Counted from the first letter of the stretch, positions 15,726-23,255 are shown. The stretch is DNA of 33,146 bases from Rickettsiales bacterium (GCA_023301245.1 JALZUV010000087.1:1-33146), one strand, 5' to 3'. A program made the numbers and translations. Notes: generated from the letters alone by a model not told the origin.

Positions 15726-15959
15726 ATGACACCCGAACGCGCAAAACAACTTGCCGTACTCGCCCTGAGAGATAAAATCGTCGTCAATAAACGACAACTC
15801 GCCAAGATGCGAAAGTACCTGCCAGCCAACGCAGGACCCGACAACTTCGAAGTAGCCGCATACGCGGAACTACAATGTATTGTCGCGGAGCAAACAGCAG
15901 CAGCCAACCTACTAGGAAAAGGCAACACAATCCTGCTATACCCCAAAGAGAGCGCGTAA
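15726..15959 (+). CDS. Hypothetical helical protein
   Basis: A 77-aa, largely helical protein (RAKQLAVLALRDKIVVNKRQ; AAYAELQCIVAEQTAAANLL), standard leader. The stop is directly followed by the next ATG. No family recognised. Confidence 0.7.
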   Translation: MTPERAKQLAVLALRDKIVVNKRQLAKMRKYLPANAGPDNFEVAAYAELQCIVAEQTAAANLLGKGNTILLYPKESA

Positions 15960-16247
15960 ATGGCCCGAGATAACGACGCACCAAACCCACATGTACCCTT
16001 ACGGGCCATACGAAACGCAACCCTTGTCACGGCCAAACGTATTCACGCAGACCACGGCTTTGTTAACTGCACGGCAATGATCGACGGTAAGCAAGTCGTC
16101 GGTCACACGATTTATAATTTCAACCAGCCCGAAGTCGCGGGTATTGGGTGTGCCGCACAACAGCGCCTCGACGAGATCGCAGCCAAGAGAGCCAGACAAT
16201 GCGCTGCGGCTATCACGGACGAGTTGAAGCTCGTCAACAAGTTTTAG
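15960..16247 (+). CDS. Hypothetical protein
   Basis: A 95-aa protein starting MARDNDAPNPHVP immediately after the upstream stop. It has a small beta region (CTAMIDGKQVVGHTIYNF) and a helical, basic C-terminus (LDEIAAKRARQCAAAITDEL). No family recognised. Confidence 0.7.
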   Translation: MARDNDAPNPHVPLRAIRNATLVTAKRIHADHGFVNCTAMIDGKQVVGHTIYNFNQPEVAGIGCAAQQRLDEIAAKRARQCAAAITDELKLVNKF

Positions 16248-16249
16248 TC

Positions 16250-16402
16250 ATGGCATGGCCCATCGAAAAGAGCGGCGCGTTCATCGACGGTGAATACGTT
16301 TCCGCAGAAGAGCTAGAAGCAGCATCGGACTTTTACGAGCGCGTAGTTACACCTCTTGCTCGGGGCGAAGTACCCAAAGCATATAAGGACGAAAACAAAT
16401 GA
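16250..16402 (+). CDS. Hypothetical 50-aa protein
   Basis: A short acidic protein (MAWPIEKSGAFIDGEYVSAE at the start). The ATG at 16250 lies 2 nt after the previous stop; the ATGs further upstream would overlap the preceding gene by about 100 nt. ATGA overlap with the next gene supports translation. Confidence 0.62.
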   Translation: MAWPIEKSGAFIDGEYVSAEELEAASDFYERVVTPLARGEVPKAYKDENK

Positions 16403-16881
16403 CTGTAATGAAAATGCAAGACTTCATGGAAACGCATATCTGGCCTTGCTGGATACACGGCAAGGAAGTGAAACGCGTAGAGACACCAATGCTGTTTCCC
16501 GTGGACAAGGTATACGATGTATTCTTCTTCGATGGCAAAGTAATAACCGTACCCCACGACCAACTCGTATCCCTAGAGGGTTGCCGACACAATCCCAAGC
16601 AAATATACGCGGGGGACGTAGATGGTTGTAAACGTATGGATACCCTGCCACCACTCGCAGTAGAAGACACGACACTTTTAACGGTTGTAAATCACGAGCA
16701 TGTATGCTTTGACCTACCTTATAAGAAGGACCAGAGTACGTTACAATTCTTGAAGGACAACACAGAAAGTATAGCCCCTCACTTATTGCGGTATGGTTGT
16801 ACTTTTCACATTCGGTTCCCTGACAGTCCAAAGCTCTTCCCCATCACATGGCACCCGCAAACGGGCTTCTCTCACCTATAG
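16399..16881 (+). CDS. Hypothetical protein
   Basis: A 160-aa protein. The first half is beta-rich with KVYDVFFFDGKVITVPHDQL; the second holds LPYKKDQSTLQFLKDN. Two GGTTGTAAA motifs lie within the coding region (16624-16636, exact 13-mer; 16683-16691, partial). No family recognised. Last gene before a cassette. Confidence 0.7.
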   Translation: MTVMKMQDFMETHIWPCWIHGKEVKRVETPMLFPVDKVYDVFFFDGKVITVPHDQLVSLEGCRHNPKQIYAGDVDGCKRMDTLPPLAVEDTTLLTVVNHEHVCFDLPYKKDQSTLQFLKDNTESIAPHLLRYGCTFHIRFPDSPKLFPITWHPQTGFSHL

Positions 16882-16896
16882 GTACTAATTACACGC

Positions 16897-16961
16897 TGGA
16901 CCACTTCGCAAACGTTTGCTAAAAGCGGGTAACAACCACAACGCGGAGCAAACGCAATGAC
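16897..16961 (+). promoter_or_regulatory. Operator-in-spacer promoter cassette, 65-bp repeat copy 1
   Basis: TGGACC (16897-16902), 17-bp spacer ending in GCAAACGTTTGC (16908-16919), TAAAAG (16920-16925), then leader, GGAGCA, and the ATG at 16957. All 65 bases are identical to 20493-20557, although the genes that follow are unrelated. Confidence 0.72.
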
Positions 16962-17184
16962 CGAATACACATTTCACGTATTTCTAAACGACCCAGATAG
17001 TAACGTGTGGGCGCAAGAAGTAACAGCCACACACAAAAAAGACGCTATACAAAAAGCCATTGAGACTTGCATAGCCGAGTGCCGAAGGAACGAAATAGGC
17101 TTCGAGGGTTACGATGGCCCCGACGACGTTAACGCCGACAACTTCGAAGAATTTAGCTGCATAAGAGGCGGGGAGCGAGTATAA
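16957..17184 (+). CDS. Hypothetical small protein
   Basis: A 75-aa protein beginning MTEYTFHVFLND, with a beta hairpin, then a helix (ATHKKDAIQKAIETCIAEC) and an acidic end. It resembles a small ferredoxin-like fold, but no family is recognised. The stop overlaps the next ATG. Confidence 0.72.
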   Translation: MTEYTFHVFLNDPDSNVWAQEVTATHKKDAIQKAIETCIAECRRNEIGFEGYDGPDDVNADNFEEFSCIRGGERV

Positions 17185-17696
17185 TGGATACGAAACTTTA
17201 CGAACCCCACAGAGACACCGACATTGAAATCGTGTCTAACGAAGACTTTAGGACAAGCGGACTGCGCTTTGCCAATACAGCTAAAGAGGGTGACATCATA
17301 CGCGCTTTCGACTTCCGACCTAGCGCAGACAGGTCAGACCAATGGGTGCAGGGGAAAGTATATCGGTATATCCGAAAGCATGGCGTCTTATTCTACGAGG
17401 TACAAATCTCCGACGCCAGCGAGATAAACCATCGCATAGGCCTAATGATACTCGTACCTGCGGGCCTCGCTTGTGGTGATTGGGAAACACGCATTACGCT
17501 GCAATCCACGGCACAGCCCTTGTTCACGCACCTATTCACTATCCCTTGTCCGTCTGCTATTGATATCGACCACATTGATATAATGCACAGCACAACGGCT
17601 AACACATTTGAGGCTATTTACTACGATAAGGACGGCAAGATAATGGACACTGCCTTACTTGACAATCTAGCCCGACTAGAACTACCTTTCGCCTAG
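17184..17696 (+). CDS. Hypothetical protein
   Basis: A 170-aa protein, TAATG-coupled to the previous gene. The central part (GDIIRAFDFRP; WVQGKVYRYIRKHGVLFYEV) is beta-rich, like an SH3- or Tudor-type barrel. Ends LARLELPFA. No family assigned. Confidence 0.7.
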   Translation: MDTKLYEPHRDTDIEIVSNEDFRTSGLRFANTAKEGDIIRAFDFRPSADRSDQWVQGKVYRYIRKHGVLFYEVQISDASEINHRIGLMILVPAGLACGDWETRITLQSTAQPLFTHLFTIPCPSAIDIDHIDIMHSTTANTFEAIYYDKDGKIMDTALLDNLARLELPFA

Positions 17697-17705
17697 GAGA
17701 CGATA

Positions 17706-17918
17706 ATGACTTACCAACATATAACCCCAGACCAGCACGAGCGTATCAACGCCATTGTAAAAAAGCACTTAAGGAAGCGTGATAGGTCCACACACGAGAT
17801 GCGTTATCAGGACTGCGAACGACTAGGTATGGATGCCGTCAATAAATACTGCCGAACGGAAGGTATACCAACCCTCGGCACACATATGGTAAACGCAGCA
17901 ATCGCGTTGGCAGGCTAG
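17706..17918 (+). CDS. Hypothetical small basic protein
   Basis: A 70-aa protein with AGGAG 8 nt upstream of the ATG. Mostly helical, basic centre (IVKKHLRKRDRSTHEMRY), two Cys. It could bind nucleic acid; no family recognised. Confidence 0.68.
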   Translation: MTYQHITPDQHERINAIVKKHLRKRDRSTHEMRYQDCERLGMDAVNKYCRTEGIPTLGTHMVNAAIALAG

Positions 17919-17927
17919 GGGACGGCA

Positions 17928-18266
17928 ATGACTAAAGGATTAACAAGCGGACGCGGCAGCGAAGTAAACCGCGCTAAGATCGGTGGCACAACAACGCTAC
18001 TAGGCGACCCTACAAAGAAACGTGAGAAGCCATATACTATCCTACTATTTCCCGGAGGGCATGTAGAAGTAGCCCGCTGCGAAGACGGTAGCTACTGGGT
18101 CCACGTTGCGACCAAGGAAACCCCCGACTGCGCCACAGCCAAGATCACCAACGCCCGTGTAGACGCGGAAGGGCGGTACTGCGACGAGACAAATGGAGCA
18201 CTGCAAGCGGAGATAGACAAGGGCGGGGTCAACCATATCGCCTTCCTTGTATCCCCACCCAAGTAG
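17928..18266 (+). CDS. Hypothetical protein
   Basis: A 112-aa protein with a GGGGA site upstream. The N-terminus is Gly-rich and basic (MTKGLTSGRGSEVNRAKIGG); the rest is beta-rich (YTILLFPGGHVEVARCEDGS). Last gene before the lysin. No family recognised. Confidence 0.7.
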   Translation: MTKGLTSGRGSEVNRAKIGGTTTLLGDPTKKREKPYTILLFPGGHVEVARCEDGSYWVHVATKETPDCATAKITNARVDAEGRYCDETNGALQAEIDKGGVNHIAFLVSPPK

Positions 18267-18320
18267 CGCCCGTTAACCATACTTCCTTACGGAACCTTAG
18301 TTACTATCCGTTAGCTTACA

Positions 18321-18348
18321 CCTATCGGCGGAATTCACCGCCCATAGG
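18321..18348 (+). promoter_or_regulatory. 5'-leader hairpin covering the lysin SD
   Basis: CCTATCGGCGG (18321-18331) pairs with CCGCCCATAGG (18338-18348) over 10 of 11 positions, with one C-C mismatch and loop AATTCA. The 3' arm contains the first part of the SD (TAGGAG 18345-18350) of the gene at 18357, so the hairpin should limit ribosome access. Confidence 0.7.
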
Positions 18349-18356
18349 AGCTAACC

Positions 18357-18911
18357 ATGTTAAACCGTTTTCACGTAACGGGCCTTGTATTCACGGGCCT
18401 TGCCGCAATCATCTCCCAGTTCTCGGGACCCGTAGAGTATATCCCACCACAAGGCGCGCGGCCTACGGAACAAAAAGATATAGCCACACAAAAAGCCGAA
18501 GAGTACGAACGGGTAAAGCAAATGGCTTGCCTATCCATGACTGTATGGGGCGAAGCGCGGGGCGAAAGCCTTCTAGGGCAACACGCCGTCGCAAGTGTCA
18601 TAGCGAACCGTATAGACGACCCACGCTTCCCTAACACGGCATGTGGCGTGGTACACCAGCCTAAGCAATTCTCAATGTGGAACGCGGGCGACCCTAATGG
18701 TCCAGCGGCCCTAACCGCCTTTAATTACAAAACAAGTCCCAGCGAGGATATACTTGAAGCTATACACGTATCTATGAAAGCCCTAAGCGGGGACCGTAAC
18801 CTCCCACGCACAAGTGTAAACTACCACAGCGCGGCAGTTAAACCCATCTGGCGTAAAGGACTAGATCACTATGAGCAAGTGGGCGCACATATCTTTTACG
18901 TCTACAAGTAA
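18357..18911 (+). CDS. SleB-family cell-wall hydrolase (probable endolysin)
   Basis: A 184-aa protein. Residues 58-110 carry the SleB/Hydrolase_2 signature: CLSMTVWGEARGE (catalytic-type E66), AVASVIANRI, QPKQFSMW. The C-terminus holds WRKGLDHYEQVGAHIFY. It cleaves peptidoglycan. The N-terminus (about 6-23, GLVFTGLAAIISQF) is a weak hydrophobic signal or signal-anchor, so export by the host Sec system (as in SAR endolysins) is possible. The hairpin over its SD suggests delayed translation, fitting lysis timing. The two small membrane genes at 21138 and 21317 could be holin or spanin partners but are not adjacent. Confidence 0.88.
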   Translation: MLNRFHVTGLVFTGLAAIISQFSGPVEYIPPQGARPTEQKDIATQKAEEYERVKQMACLSMTVWGEARGESLLGQHAVASVIANRIDDPRFPNTACGVVHQPKQFSMWNAGDPNGPAALTAFNYKTSPSEDILEAIHVSMKALSGDRNLPRTSVNYHSAAVKPIWRKGLDHYEQVGAHIFYVYK

Positions 18912-18923
18912 CACCTAAAACAT

Positions 18924-18952
18924 TTGTGCCACTAGCAAACGTTTGCTAACTT
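18924..18952 (+). promoter_or_regulatory. Operator-in-spacer promoter cassette
   Basis: TTGTGC (18924-18929), 17-bp spacer ending in GCAAACGTTTGC (18935-18946), TAACTT (18947-18952). The leader has AACCACAGC and GGAGCA before the ATG at 18987. Confidence 0.62.
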
Positions 18953-18986
18953 AAATCATCAACCACAGCTTACACGGAGCAAAACG

Positions 18987-19505
18987 ATGTTTTCCTTAGA
19001 GGAACTTCAAACCAAGACCCACCTAACCCTAGGCTTCATACGAAGCGACGGAGACCTAGAGGTACTAGCTACCTTCAACAACGGCGCTGAGCAACTACCG
19101 CAAGCAATGTTCGTAACTCTCGTCATGTCCTACCTAACTACGGTACAAACAGAGCACAGCGATGCGCAATTATTCGATAGAGACGATGCACTCGATGTCA
19201 TCCAACTTACAAAAGCCGTACCAGATAGTAACACGTCAAAACTACTCGTCCTCGCTGGCTACAACGCAACAGAAGAGCACGTAGTCGAGCTACCCGAGGG
19301 CCGGCAATTTTCCGACATAAAAGAGTGGTATATGCGTTATGGCCGCTTCTTCTGCACATTCAGCGACGGGCTTGATTGGGTGCAAACAGAGGCCAACGAA
19401 GCCGAGACAGAGGTTACGGATTACAAGAGGCCGTCTTACGTCACACTATACGCGACAGACGGAGAAACCCACGATTACGACACTGTTCTAGCAGAGACGG
19501 GATAG
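18987..19505 (+). CDS. Hypothetical acidic protein
   Basis: A 172-aa acidic protein with a helical first half (QAMFVTLVMSYLTTVQTEHS) and a beta-rich second half (GRFFCTFSDGLDWVQTEANE). Its strong negative charge recalls small phage inhibitors that mimic DNA, but there is no family evidence. Confidence 0.7.
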   Translation: MFSLEELQTKTHLTLGFIRSDGDLEVLATFNNGAEQLPQAMFVTLVMSYLTTVQTEHSDAQLFDRDDALDVIQLTKAVPDSNTSKLLVLAGYNATEEHVVELPEGRQFSDIKEWYMRYGRFFCTFSDGLDWVQTEANEAETEVTDYKRPSYVTLYATDGETHDYDTVLAETG

Positions 19506-19509
19506 AGCG

Positions 19510-19875
19510 TTGCCCATACGAAAAAGACATACAACCAAACAACCCTTTAGGACCGACAAACGCAATATGCGTCAGTTGACGGATTGGCTTTCGGTACAAT
19601 CGGGAAAGGTACTCACCTTCGTTGAATACGACGGGTTCCTATTACACTTCGGCATCGAAGAGCGGTGGACTTACCACGCAACACACCTAGACGGGTCGGA
19701 AACACCCGCTAAAGAGGTACTGCCTTACGAGTTCAATGGTCGCATGCTGCCTTGCGGTGGTTACCCCAAATACTTTGCTTTCACTTGTTACCCGTGCCAA
19801 CTTACGGACGACGACGCCGTTTACTTACTAAAGAACGGCCTAACACAAAAGCGCCATGAAAGGTTCGAGCAATGA
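19510..19875 (+). CDS. Hypothetical protein with MPIRKR tag (TTG start)
   Basis: A 121-aa protein. The TTG at 19510 lies 4 nt after the previous stop and gives exactly MPIRKR, the tag found at other proteins here, which decides the start against the later ATG at 19567. The body has GKVLTFVEYDGFLLHFGIEE and two Cys near the C-terminus (TCYPC). ATGA overlap with the next gene. Confidence 0.7.
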   Translation: MPIRKRHTTKQPFRTDKRNMRQLTDWLSVQSGKVLTFVEYDGFLLHFGIEERWTYHATHLDGSETPAKEVLPYEFNGRMLPCGGYPKYFAFTCYPCQLTDDDAVYLLKNGLTQKRHERFEQ

Positions 19876-20135
19876 TTATAGTTCACACACCGAGCGGTCC
19901 CAAGACTGTCATCATTGACAAGCGGTACACGTCCCTCTCTCTTTGGGATGACGGAGACGGAAACTTTACCGTCGCTAAGAACATTGAAAACGACCAGCCG
20001 CATATAGGCATCCGTACTGACGCAGTGTTCGACAACCAAGAGGACGGACTTCGCTGGCTAGCGTACAACTTCGGCCACTCTCGGCAGATTTGGTGTGAGC
20101 GGGACACAAGCTTCGAACTCATGGAGCTAGTGTAA
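19872..20135 (+). CDS. Hypothetical protein
   Basis: An 87-aa beta-rich protein. The N-terminus (MIIVHTPSGPKTVII) resembles that of the gene at 24920 (MKIKLSTPRGPRKVL), suggesting a distant relationship. Coupled on both sides (ATGA; TAATG). Confidence 0.7.
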   Translation: MIIVHTPSGPKTVIIDKRYTSLSLWDDGDGNFTVAKNIENDQPHIGIRTDAVFDNQEDGLRWLAYNFGHSRQIWCERDTSFELMELV

Positions 20136-20317
20136 TGGTTGTAAATGCACATACGATAGCAGAGCGACACAAAGTAGATGAAACTACGGCTAAGGCATTG
20201 ATATATGAGACGGGCAACTACGGTTTCGAGAAAGACCACCCTAGCTTTATGGCCGTGCTGGACACCCTCGCGGATGTTTGGCCTAATACCGAACAAGCCG
20301 ACTTTAGCTGGGCTTAA
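20135..20317 (+). CDS. Hypothetical small protein
   Basis: A 60-aa protein, TAATG-coupled to the previous gene. The second codon onward includes GGTTGTAAA (20137-20145). Sequence AHTIAERHKVDETTAKALI looks like a single helix-turn-helix-like bundle; the C-terminus is acidic. No family recognised. Confidence 0.65.
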   Translation: MVVNAHTIAERHKVDETTAKALIYETGNYGFEKDHPSFMAVLDTLADVWPNTEQADFSWA

Positions 20318-20321
20318 GAAT

Positions 20322-20480
20322 ATGTCTCGTACTAAGCAACCAAGCCTATCGACGGTACAATACGTACTCGGTTACGAACGTGTTACACAGGCGCACAAGA
20401 CATGTATAAACTCAAATAGTATACTCCTGTGGTTGGAGCGGGGACGGCTTTATGAACCGTCCCCAACATCCCACAAGTAA
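20322..20480 (+). CDS. Possible small basic protein
   Basis: A 52-aa frame starting MSRTKQPSLS 5 nt after the previous stop. The SD is weak (TAAG). The first 35 residues could be an HTH-like helix pair (STVQYVLGYERVTQAHKTC). Its last codons form an 8-bp perfect RNA hairpin, so the region may instead be a 3' end. Moderate doubt. Confidence 0.45.
   Translation: MSRTKQPSLSTVQYVLGYERVTQAHKTCINSNSILLWLERGRLYEPSPTSHK
20440..20464 (+). terminator. GC-rich hairpin without T-tract
   Basis: GGGGACGG (20440-20447) and CCGTCCCC (20457-20464) form a perfect 8-bp stem with a 9-nt loop at the end of an operon, just before a promoter cassette. There is no U-run, so it may protect the 3' end or be a weak terminator. 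Confidence 0.5.
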
Positions 20481-20492
20481 CCTATTATTACA

Positions 20493-20557
20493 TGGACCAC
20501 TTCGCAAACGTTTGCTAAAAGCGGGTAACAACCACAACGCGGAGCAAACGCAATGAC
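20493..20557 (+). promoter_or_regulatory. Operator-in-spacer promoter cassette, 65-bp repeat copy 2
   Basis: TGGACC (20493-20498), 17-bp spacer ending in GCAAACGTTTGC (20504-20515), TAAAAG (20516-20521), leader, GGAGCA, ATG at 20553. Identical over 65 bp to 16897-16961. Confidence 0.72.
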
Positions 20558-20873
20558 TTTATCCAATATACATGACGGCCCCGCCGACGAAGCCCAGTCC
20601 TTCAAGTTGATAAATCGCGGTTATGCACCCGATGTTTACAGCGCAGGGCAATACTTCGAGACCTGCGAAGACATGTACGACCACATGCTAAACTGCATGC
20701 CTCCCAAGTTCTTTGACGGCAACGCCTTTATGATGTCCGAAGCCAGCACGGGAAACCTAGCCGAAGTCTATGTACGCATCGACGGGCGTTACTACTGCAT
20801 CACTTGTGAGAACACCTCGCAGCTCGTTATGAACCGCACCCTTCACGCCCTACGCAGCGAAGTGGGGGACTAA
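20553..20873 (+). CDS. Hypothetical protein
   Basis: A 106-aa protein with five Cys (for example CEDMYDHMLNC, YYCITCEN), mildly acidic, beta-rich C-terminal half (LAEVYVRIDGRYYCITC). No family recognised. The next ATG follows the stop by 1 nt. Confidence 0.72.
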   Translation: MTLSNIHDGPADEAQSFKLINRGYAPDVYSAGQYFETCEDMYDHMLNCMPPKFFDGNAFMMSEASTGNLAEVYVRIDGRYYCITCENTSQLVMNRTLHALRSEVGD

Positions 20874-20874
20874 C

Positions 20875-21129
20875 ATGTTCTCCTTCTCCATGCACTTAAG
20901 CCAGAACGACTATAAAACCCTACGCCTCGCAGCCATGGGTATAGGCCCTCCCTTTCACCATGAATTCACTCGGGACCCTACGTCTCAGGACGTAACATTT
21001 ACTACAACAAATGTACGTAAACTATGCGCGCAGCTTGAGCACCTATTTGACTTTGGGGCAACATCGGCATATGATGTTATGGATATGCACATGACCGCAG
21101 AAACACACGGTTACTACACTATAGGATAG
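20875..21129 (+). CDS. Hypothetical protein
   Basis: An 84-aa protein, His/Met-rich (MFSFSMHLSQNDYKTL; YDVMDMHMTAETHGYY). It starts immediately after the previous stop and is translated probably by coupling. No family recognised. Confidence 0.68.
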   Translation: MFSFSMHLSQNDYKTLRLAAMGIGPPFHHEFTRDPTSQDVTFTTTNVRKLCAQLEHLFDFGATSAYDVMDMHMTAETHGYYTIG

Positions 21130-21137
21130 CTCATACT

Positions 21138-21320
21138 ATGACATATGTAATTATTATACTACTAAAACTACTGATTGGACTTCTCGGGGTAGTCCTCATA
21201 CTTACGGCCTTTCTTGAGGACAGTTTCAGGCCAACACCATACGGAGTTATAAACTGGCGATTATTTTGGGTAGGAATATTAATCCTCGCTTTCTTAACTA
21301 CGTGGCAGGTGTTCCCATGA
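21138..21320 (+). CDS. 60-aa two-helix membrane protein
   Basis: Two hydrophobic helices (about 2-26 and 38-58) joined by a short polar loop with DSFRPTPYG. Size and topology would fit a small holin or an inner-membrane modulator. The stop overlaps the next ATG (ATGA). The SD is poor. No family recognised. Confidence 0.65.
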   Translation: MTYVIIILLKLLIGLLGVVLILTAFLEDSFRPTPYGVINWRLFWVGILILAFLTTWQVFP

Positions 21321-21514
21321 CCTGCAATAAAGAAACCCGAAAGCCTCCACAGGTAAGGTCGACTATTATAACTTGTACGATATTCCTCGTGCTTGCGATT
21401 GTCGGTCCCGCGATACACGACCAGTACCAGCAAGGACAATCGGATAAAGAATACGAAGAATGCGTCCGATTTAAGGAAATGTTTCAGACCCGTATCGTCA
21501 AATGCAAGGGGTAG
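21317..21514 (+). CDS. Small single-pass membrane protein
   Basis: A 65-aa protein. The start at 21317 overlaps the upstream stop. A basic N-terminus (NKETRKPPQVR) precedes one helix (about 17-33), then a polar C-terminal part (DQYQQGQSDKEYEECVRF) probably outside the inner membrane, ending in a Cys. The topology recalls an inner-membrane spanin, but it is shorter than usual ones. Confidence 0.6.
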   Translation: MTCNKETRKPPQVRSTIITCTIFLVLAIVGPAIHDQYQQGQSDKEYEECVRFKEMFQTRIVKCKG

Positions 21515-21529
21515 TAGCCTCGAAAACGC

Positions 21530-21558
21530 TGGACCACTTCGCAAACGTTTGCTATATT
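21530..21558 (+). promoter_or_regulatory. Operator-in-spacer promoter cassette (best -10)
   Basis: TGGACC (21530-21535), 17-bp spacer ending in GCAAACGTTTGC (21541-21552), TATATT (21553-21558; 5/6). The -35 and spacer match the cassettes at 16897 and 20493; the -10 and leader match that at 13933, so it looks like a chimera of the two types. Confidence 0.75.
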
Positions 21559-21589
21559 AAATAAACAACAACCACGCGGAGCAAACGCA

Positions 21590-21856
21590 ATGATCGACTT
21601 AGTACAAGCCATGCAAACCCTCAGGGTAGCAATGCAAGGGGCTAAAGAATTCTCATCCTTCGCCCTAGGTGAGGAACGCGGACACGGCCTCTTCACCAAG
21701 GACACACTACGCTGGGACAACGAAGAGGCGGGGAGCACAGAGAGTGATATTCACTACTGCCAATCTAACCCGCTAGTTCTCGCTTACGCATCCTACAACG
21801 CCGTAACAGGGGAAGCTCGCATCTTACCCACACCTACGCCGGAGGAATTGTCGTGA
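21590..21856 (+). CDS. Hypothetical protein, paralogue of 24633
   Basis: An 88-aa protein with the standard leader. The C-terminus LVLAYASYNAVTGEARILP then TP matches VVAYAAYDKKTGQMTILP plus TP in the gene at 24633. Both are first genes after a cassette and are followed by a small beta protein, so this is a duplicated two-gene unit. ATG of the next gene overlaps the stop region by 4 nt. Confidence 0.72.
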   Translation: MIDLVQAMQTLRVAMQGAKEFSSFALGEERGHGLFTKDTLRWDNEEAGSTESDIHYCQSNPLVLAYASYNAVTGEARILPTPTPEELS

Positions 21857-22077
21857 TCGTAACCCTAGGACATTTTGCCACAAGACTAAACGAGCGCGTC
21901 TTACACGACGTTGTAGCCGTTCGAGTACAACGGGCAGCTACGATAATTGAATTTGACAACGGAACCCAAGAGGTCGCGTTGTTCTGGGACAATACACTAG
22001 ACGGAGACGATATACCGTTCACGTATGATGGCGTAACATACGAAACACTAGCCATAGGCGAGGTTACTCATGCCTAA
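21853..22077 (+). CDS. Hypothetical small beta protein
   Basis: A 74-aa protein ending with FTYDGVTYETLAIGEV, a hairpin also found in the products at 24920 (FVYEGTEYVELHIL) and 23269 (YTYEGIKYETM). Second gene of a duplicated pair. Overlaps the next gene by 8 nt. Function unknown. Confidence 0.7.
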   Translation: MIVTLGHFATRLNERVLHDVVAVRVQRAATIIEFDNGTQEVALFWDNTLDGDDIPFTYDGVTYETLAIGEVTHA

Positions 22078-22333
22078 GCATATGGAGAAAACTCTCATAC
22101 GAGATCGTTGGTTCGCATCTACCCATGTAGGGACAATCGACTACCTCTATCGGGGTACGCAAGGCATAGTTGCAGATGTTCATACGCACAAGCCTACCCG
22201 TTTCCGCTTCACTTTGGGCTGGTCATCTACCATCGACCCGAAGTTCCACGTAAAAGATTTATGGCGACCGACCCGCGCATGGGCCATAGCCTCCGTAATA
22301 AAAAGGATTGAAACTTACCATGGCCAAACTTAG
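22070..22333 (+). CDS. Hypothetical basic protein
   Basis: An 87-aa basic protein (MPKHMEKTLIRDRWF; HKPTRFRFTLGW), start overlapping the previous gene by 8 nt and its end overlapping the next gene by 14 nt. Many Trp/Arg residues; no family recognised. Confidence 0.65.
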   Translation: MPKHMEKTLIRDRWFASTHVGTIDYLYRGTQGIVADVHTHKPTRFRFTLGWSSTIDPKFHVKDLWRPTRAWAIASVIKRIETYHGQT

Positions 22334-22556
22334 CCCAGACGACCAGCATCTTTTAACCGAGCTACCTAAAGTCTCCACGAATTTACGCGCCGAAGCCGAC
22401 ATATGGGCGAAAAGTCCCGAGAGCCAATCCGCAGCGGCCAACACTAGGAGGATGGCGGACAACGTAGATTTAGCCATACGCAGGATTAAAGCATTAAGCG
22501 ACACAAACGACCGATTAACTAAAAGATTGGGGAAATCCGATGGCCGAACTCATTGA
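22320..22556 (+). CDS. Hypothetical helical protein
   Basis: A 78-aa, nearly all-helical protein starting MAKLSPDDQHLLTELP; the ATG at 22320 is preferred over that at 22308 because AAGGA lies about 8 nt upstream of it. A heptad-like second half (ADNVDLAIRRIKALSDTNDR) suggests a coiled coil. Overlaps the next gene by 17 nt. Confidence 0.66.
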   Translation: MAKLSPDDQHLLTELPKVSTNLRAEADIWAKSPESQSAAANTRRMADNVDLAIRRIKALSDTNDRLTKRLGKSDGRTH

Positions 22557-22971
22557 CACACCTTGCCCCTCTTTATACACTCGCGTCCTTGTAACCCTAC
22601 AGTTATCGTTGCTTATGAACTTCTCCATCGCGATTTGCCCTACGCGACACGGCAAGGAAGCTATCACAGAGCAGAAACGCCTCTTGCGATTTGCCCTTCT
22701 TATGAGCTACAACCCTCTCGCCTTGCGTATCGTGAAAACGCTACAGCGAGAGCGGGAACCCTTCACAGCCCCAACCATGTTGATACGAAACGTCTCACGG
22801 CGGGGGGATAGCGAACGTAAGCTACAGCGTACACTAAGAAAGCTAGAGAAGGCGGGAATAGTAATACGGTTCACGAAGCAAGAAGACCTAGACGGCATAT
22901 TTCTCATTGGCGGTGACCGCAGCTTCTACCGCCTTACAGAACCCTACAACACCATGGAGCTACCCGCATGA
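22540..22971 (+). CDS. Winged-helix DNA-binding protein
   Basis: A 143-aa protein. Residues about 60-134 read as a winged helix: ALRIVKTLQRE, a turn, SERKLQRTLRKLEKAGIVIR (recognition helix, then wing) and a hairpin SFYRLTE. It is therefore a candidate regulator, the only clear wHTH in this section, though not of the LacI type expected at the palindromes. Overlaps the neighbours by 17 and 4 nt. Confidence 0.68.
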   Translation: MAELIDTPCPSLYTRVLVTLQLSLLMNFSIAICPTRHGKEAITEQKRLLRFALLMSYNPLALRIVKTLQREREPFTAPTMLIRNVSRRGDSERKLQRTLRKLEKAGIVIRFTKQEDLDGIFLIGGDRSFYRLTEPYNTMELPA

Positions 22972-23255
22972 CACACACTACGAGAGACCTCGCACTCTCC
23001 CTAATGCCTCTTATAGAGAAGGGCGACCACATGGCACAGGCCGACGTACTCGGGTCTATGGGCGTCCGTATACACTTGATGATCGACGATGCGCCGCGTA
23101 GCTGGGATACACACGCATGCTTATATAGTCTAGGGACCCTCTCTCGGCCAAGGGGTAATGAGGACTTCGTGGGAAGAATTCGTCTTACACAACATCCCGT
23201 ACGTAGAGCGAGTAAGGATTTCCCTCACTTCCACCCAACGTATCACGAAGTATAG
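22968..23255 (+). CDS. Hypothetical protein, paralogue of 23269
   Basis: A 95-aa protein. Residues about 10-55 (LMPLIEKGDHMAQADVLG, MGVRIHLMIDD, then LYSLGTL) match the middle of the next protein (YEYMHEGLYDDLAAFLGEHG, FRIHALIDY, then SYGALHT). After about residue 60 the likeness ends, so this copy may be a shortened or frame-altered duplicate. ATGA overlap upstream; the stop overlaps the next SD. Confidence 0.68.
   Translation: MTHTTRDLALSLMPLIEKGDHMAQADVLGSMGVRIHLMIDDAPRSWDTHACLYSLGTLSRPRGNEDFVGRIRLTQHPVRRASKDFPHFHPTYHEV

Noticed and set aside
21138..21514. Firm holin and spanin assignment for the two small membrane genes
   Set aside because: Topology fits, but they are 2.2 kb from the lysin, lack family motifs, and similar small membrane genes occur elsewhere in the window.
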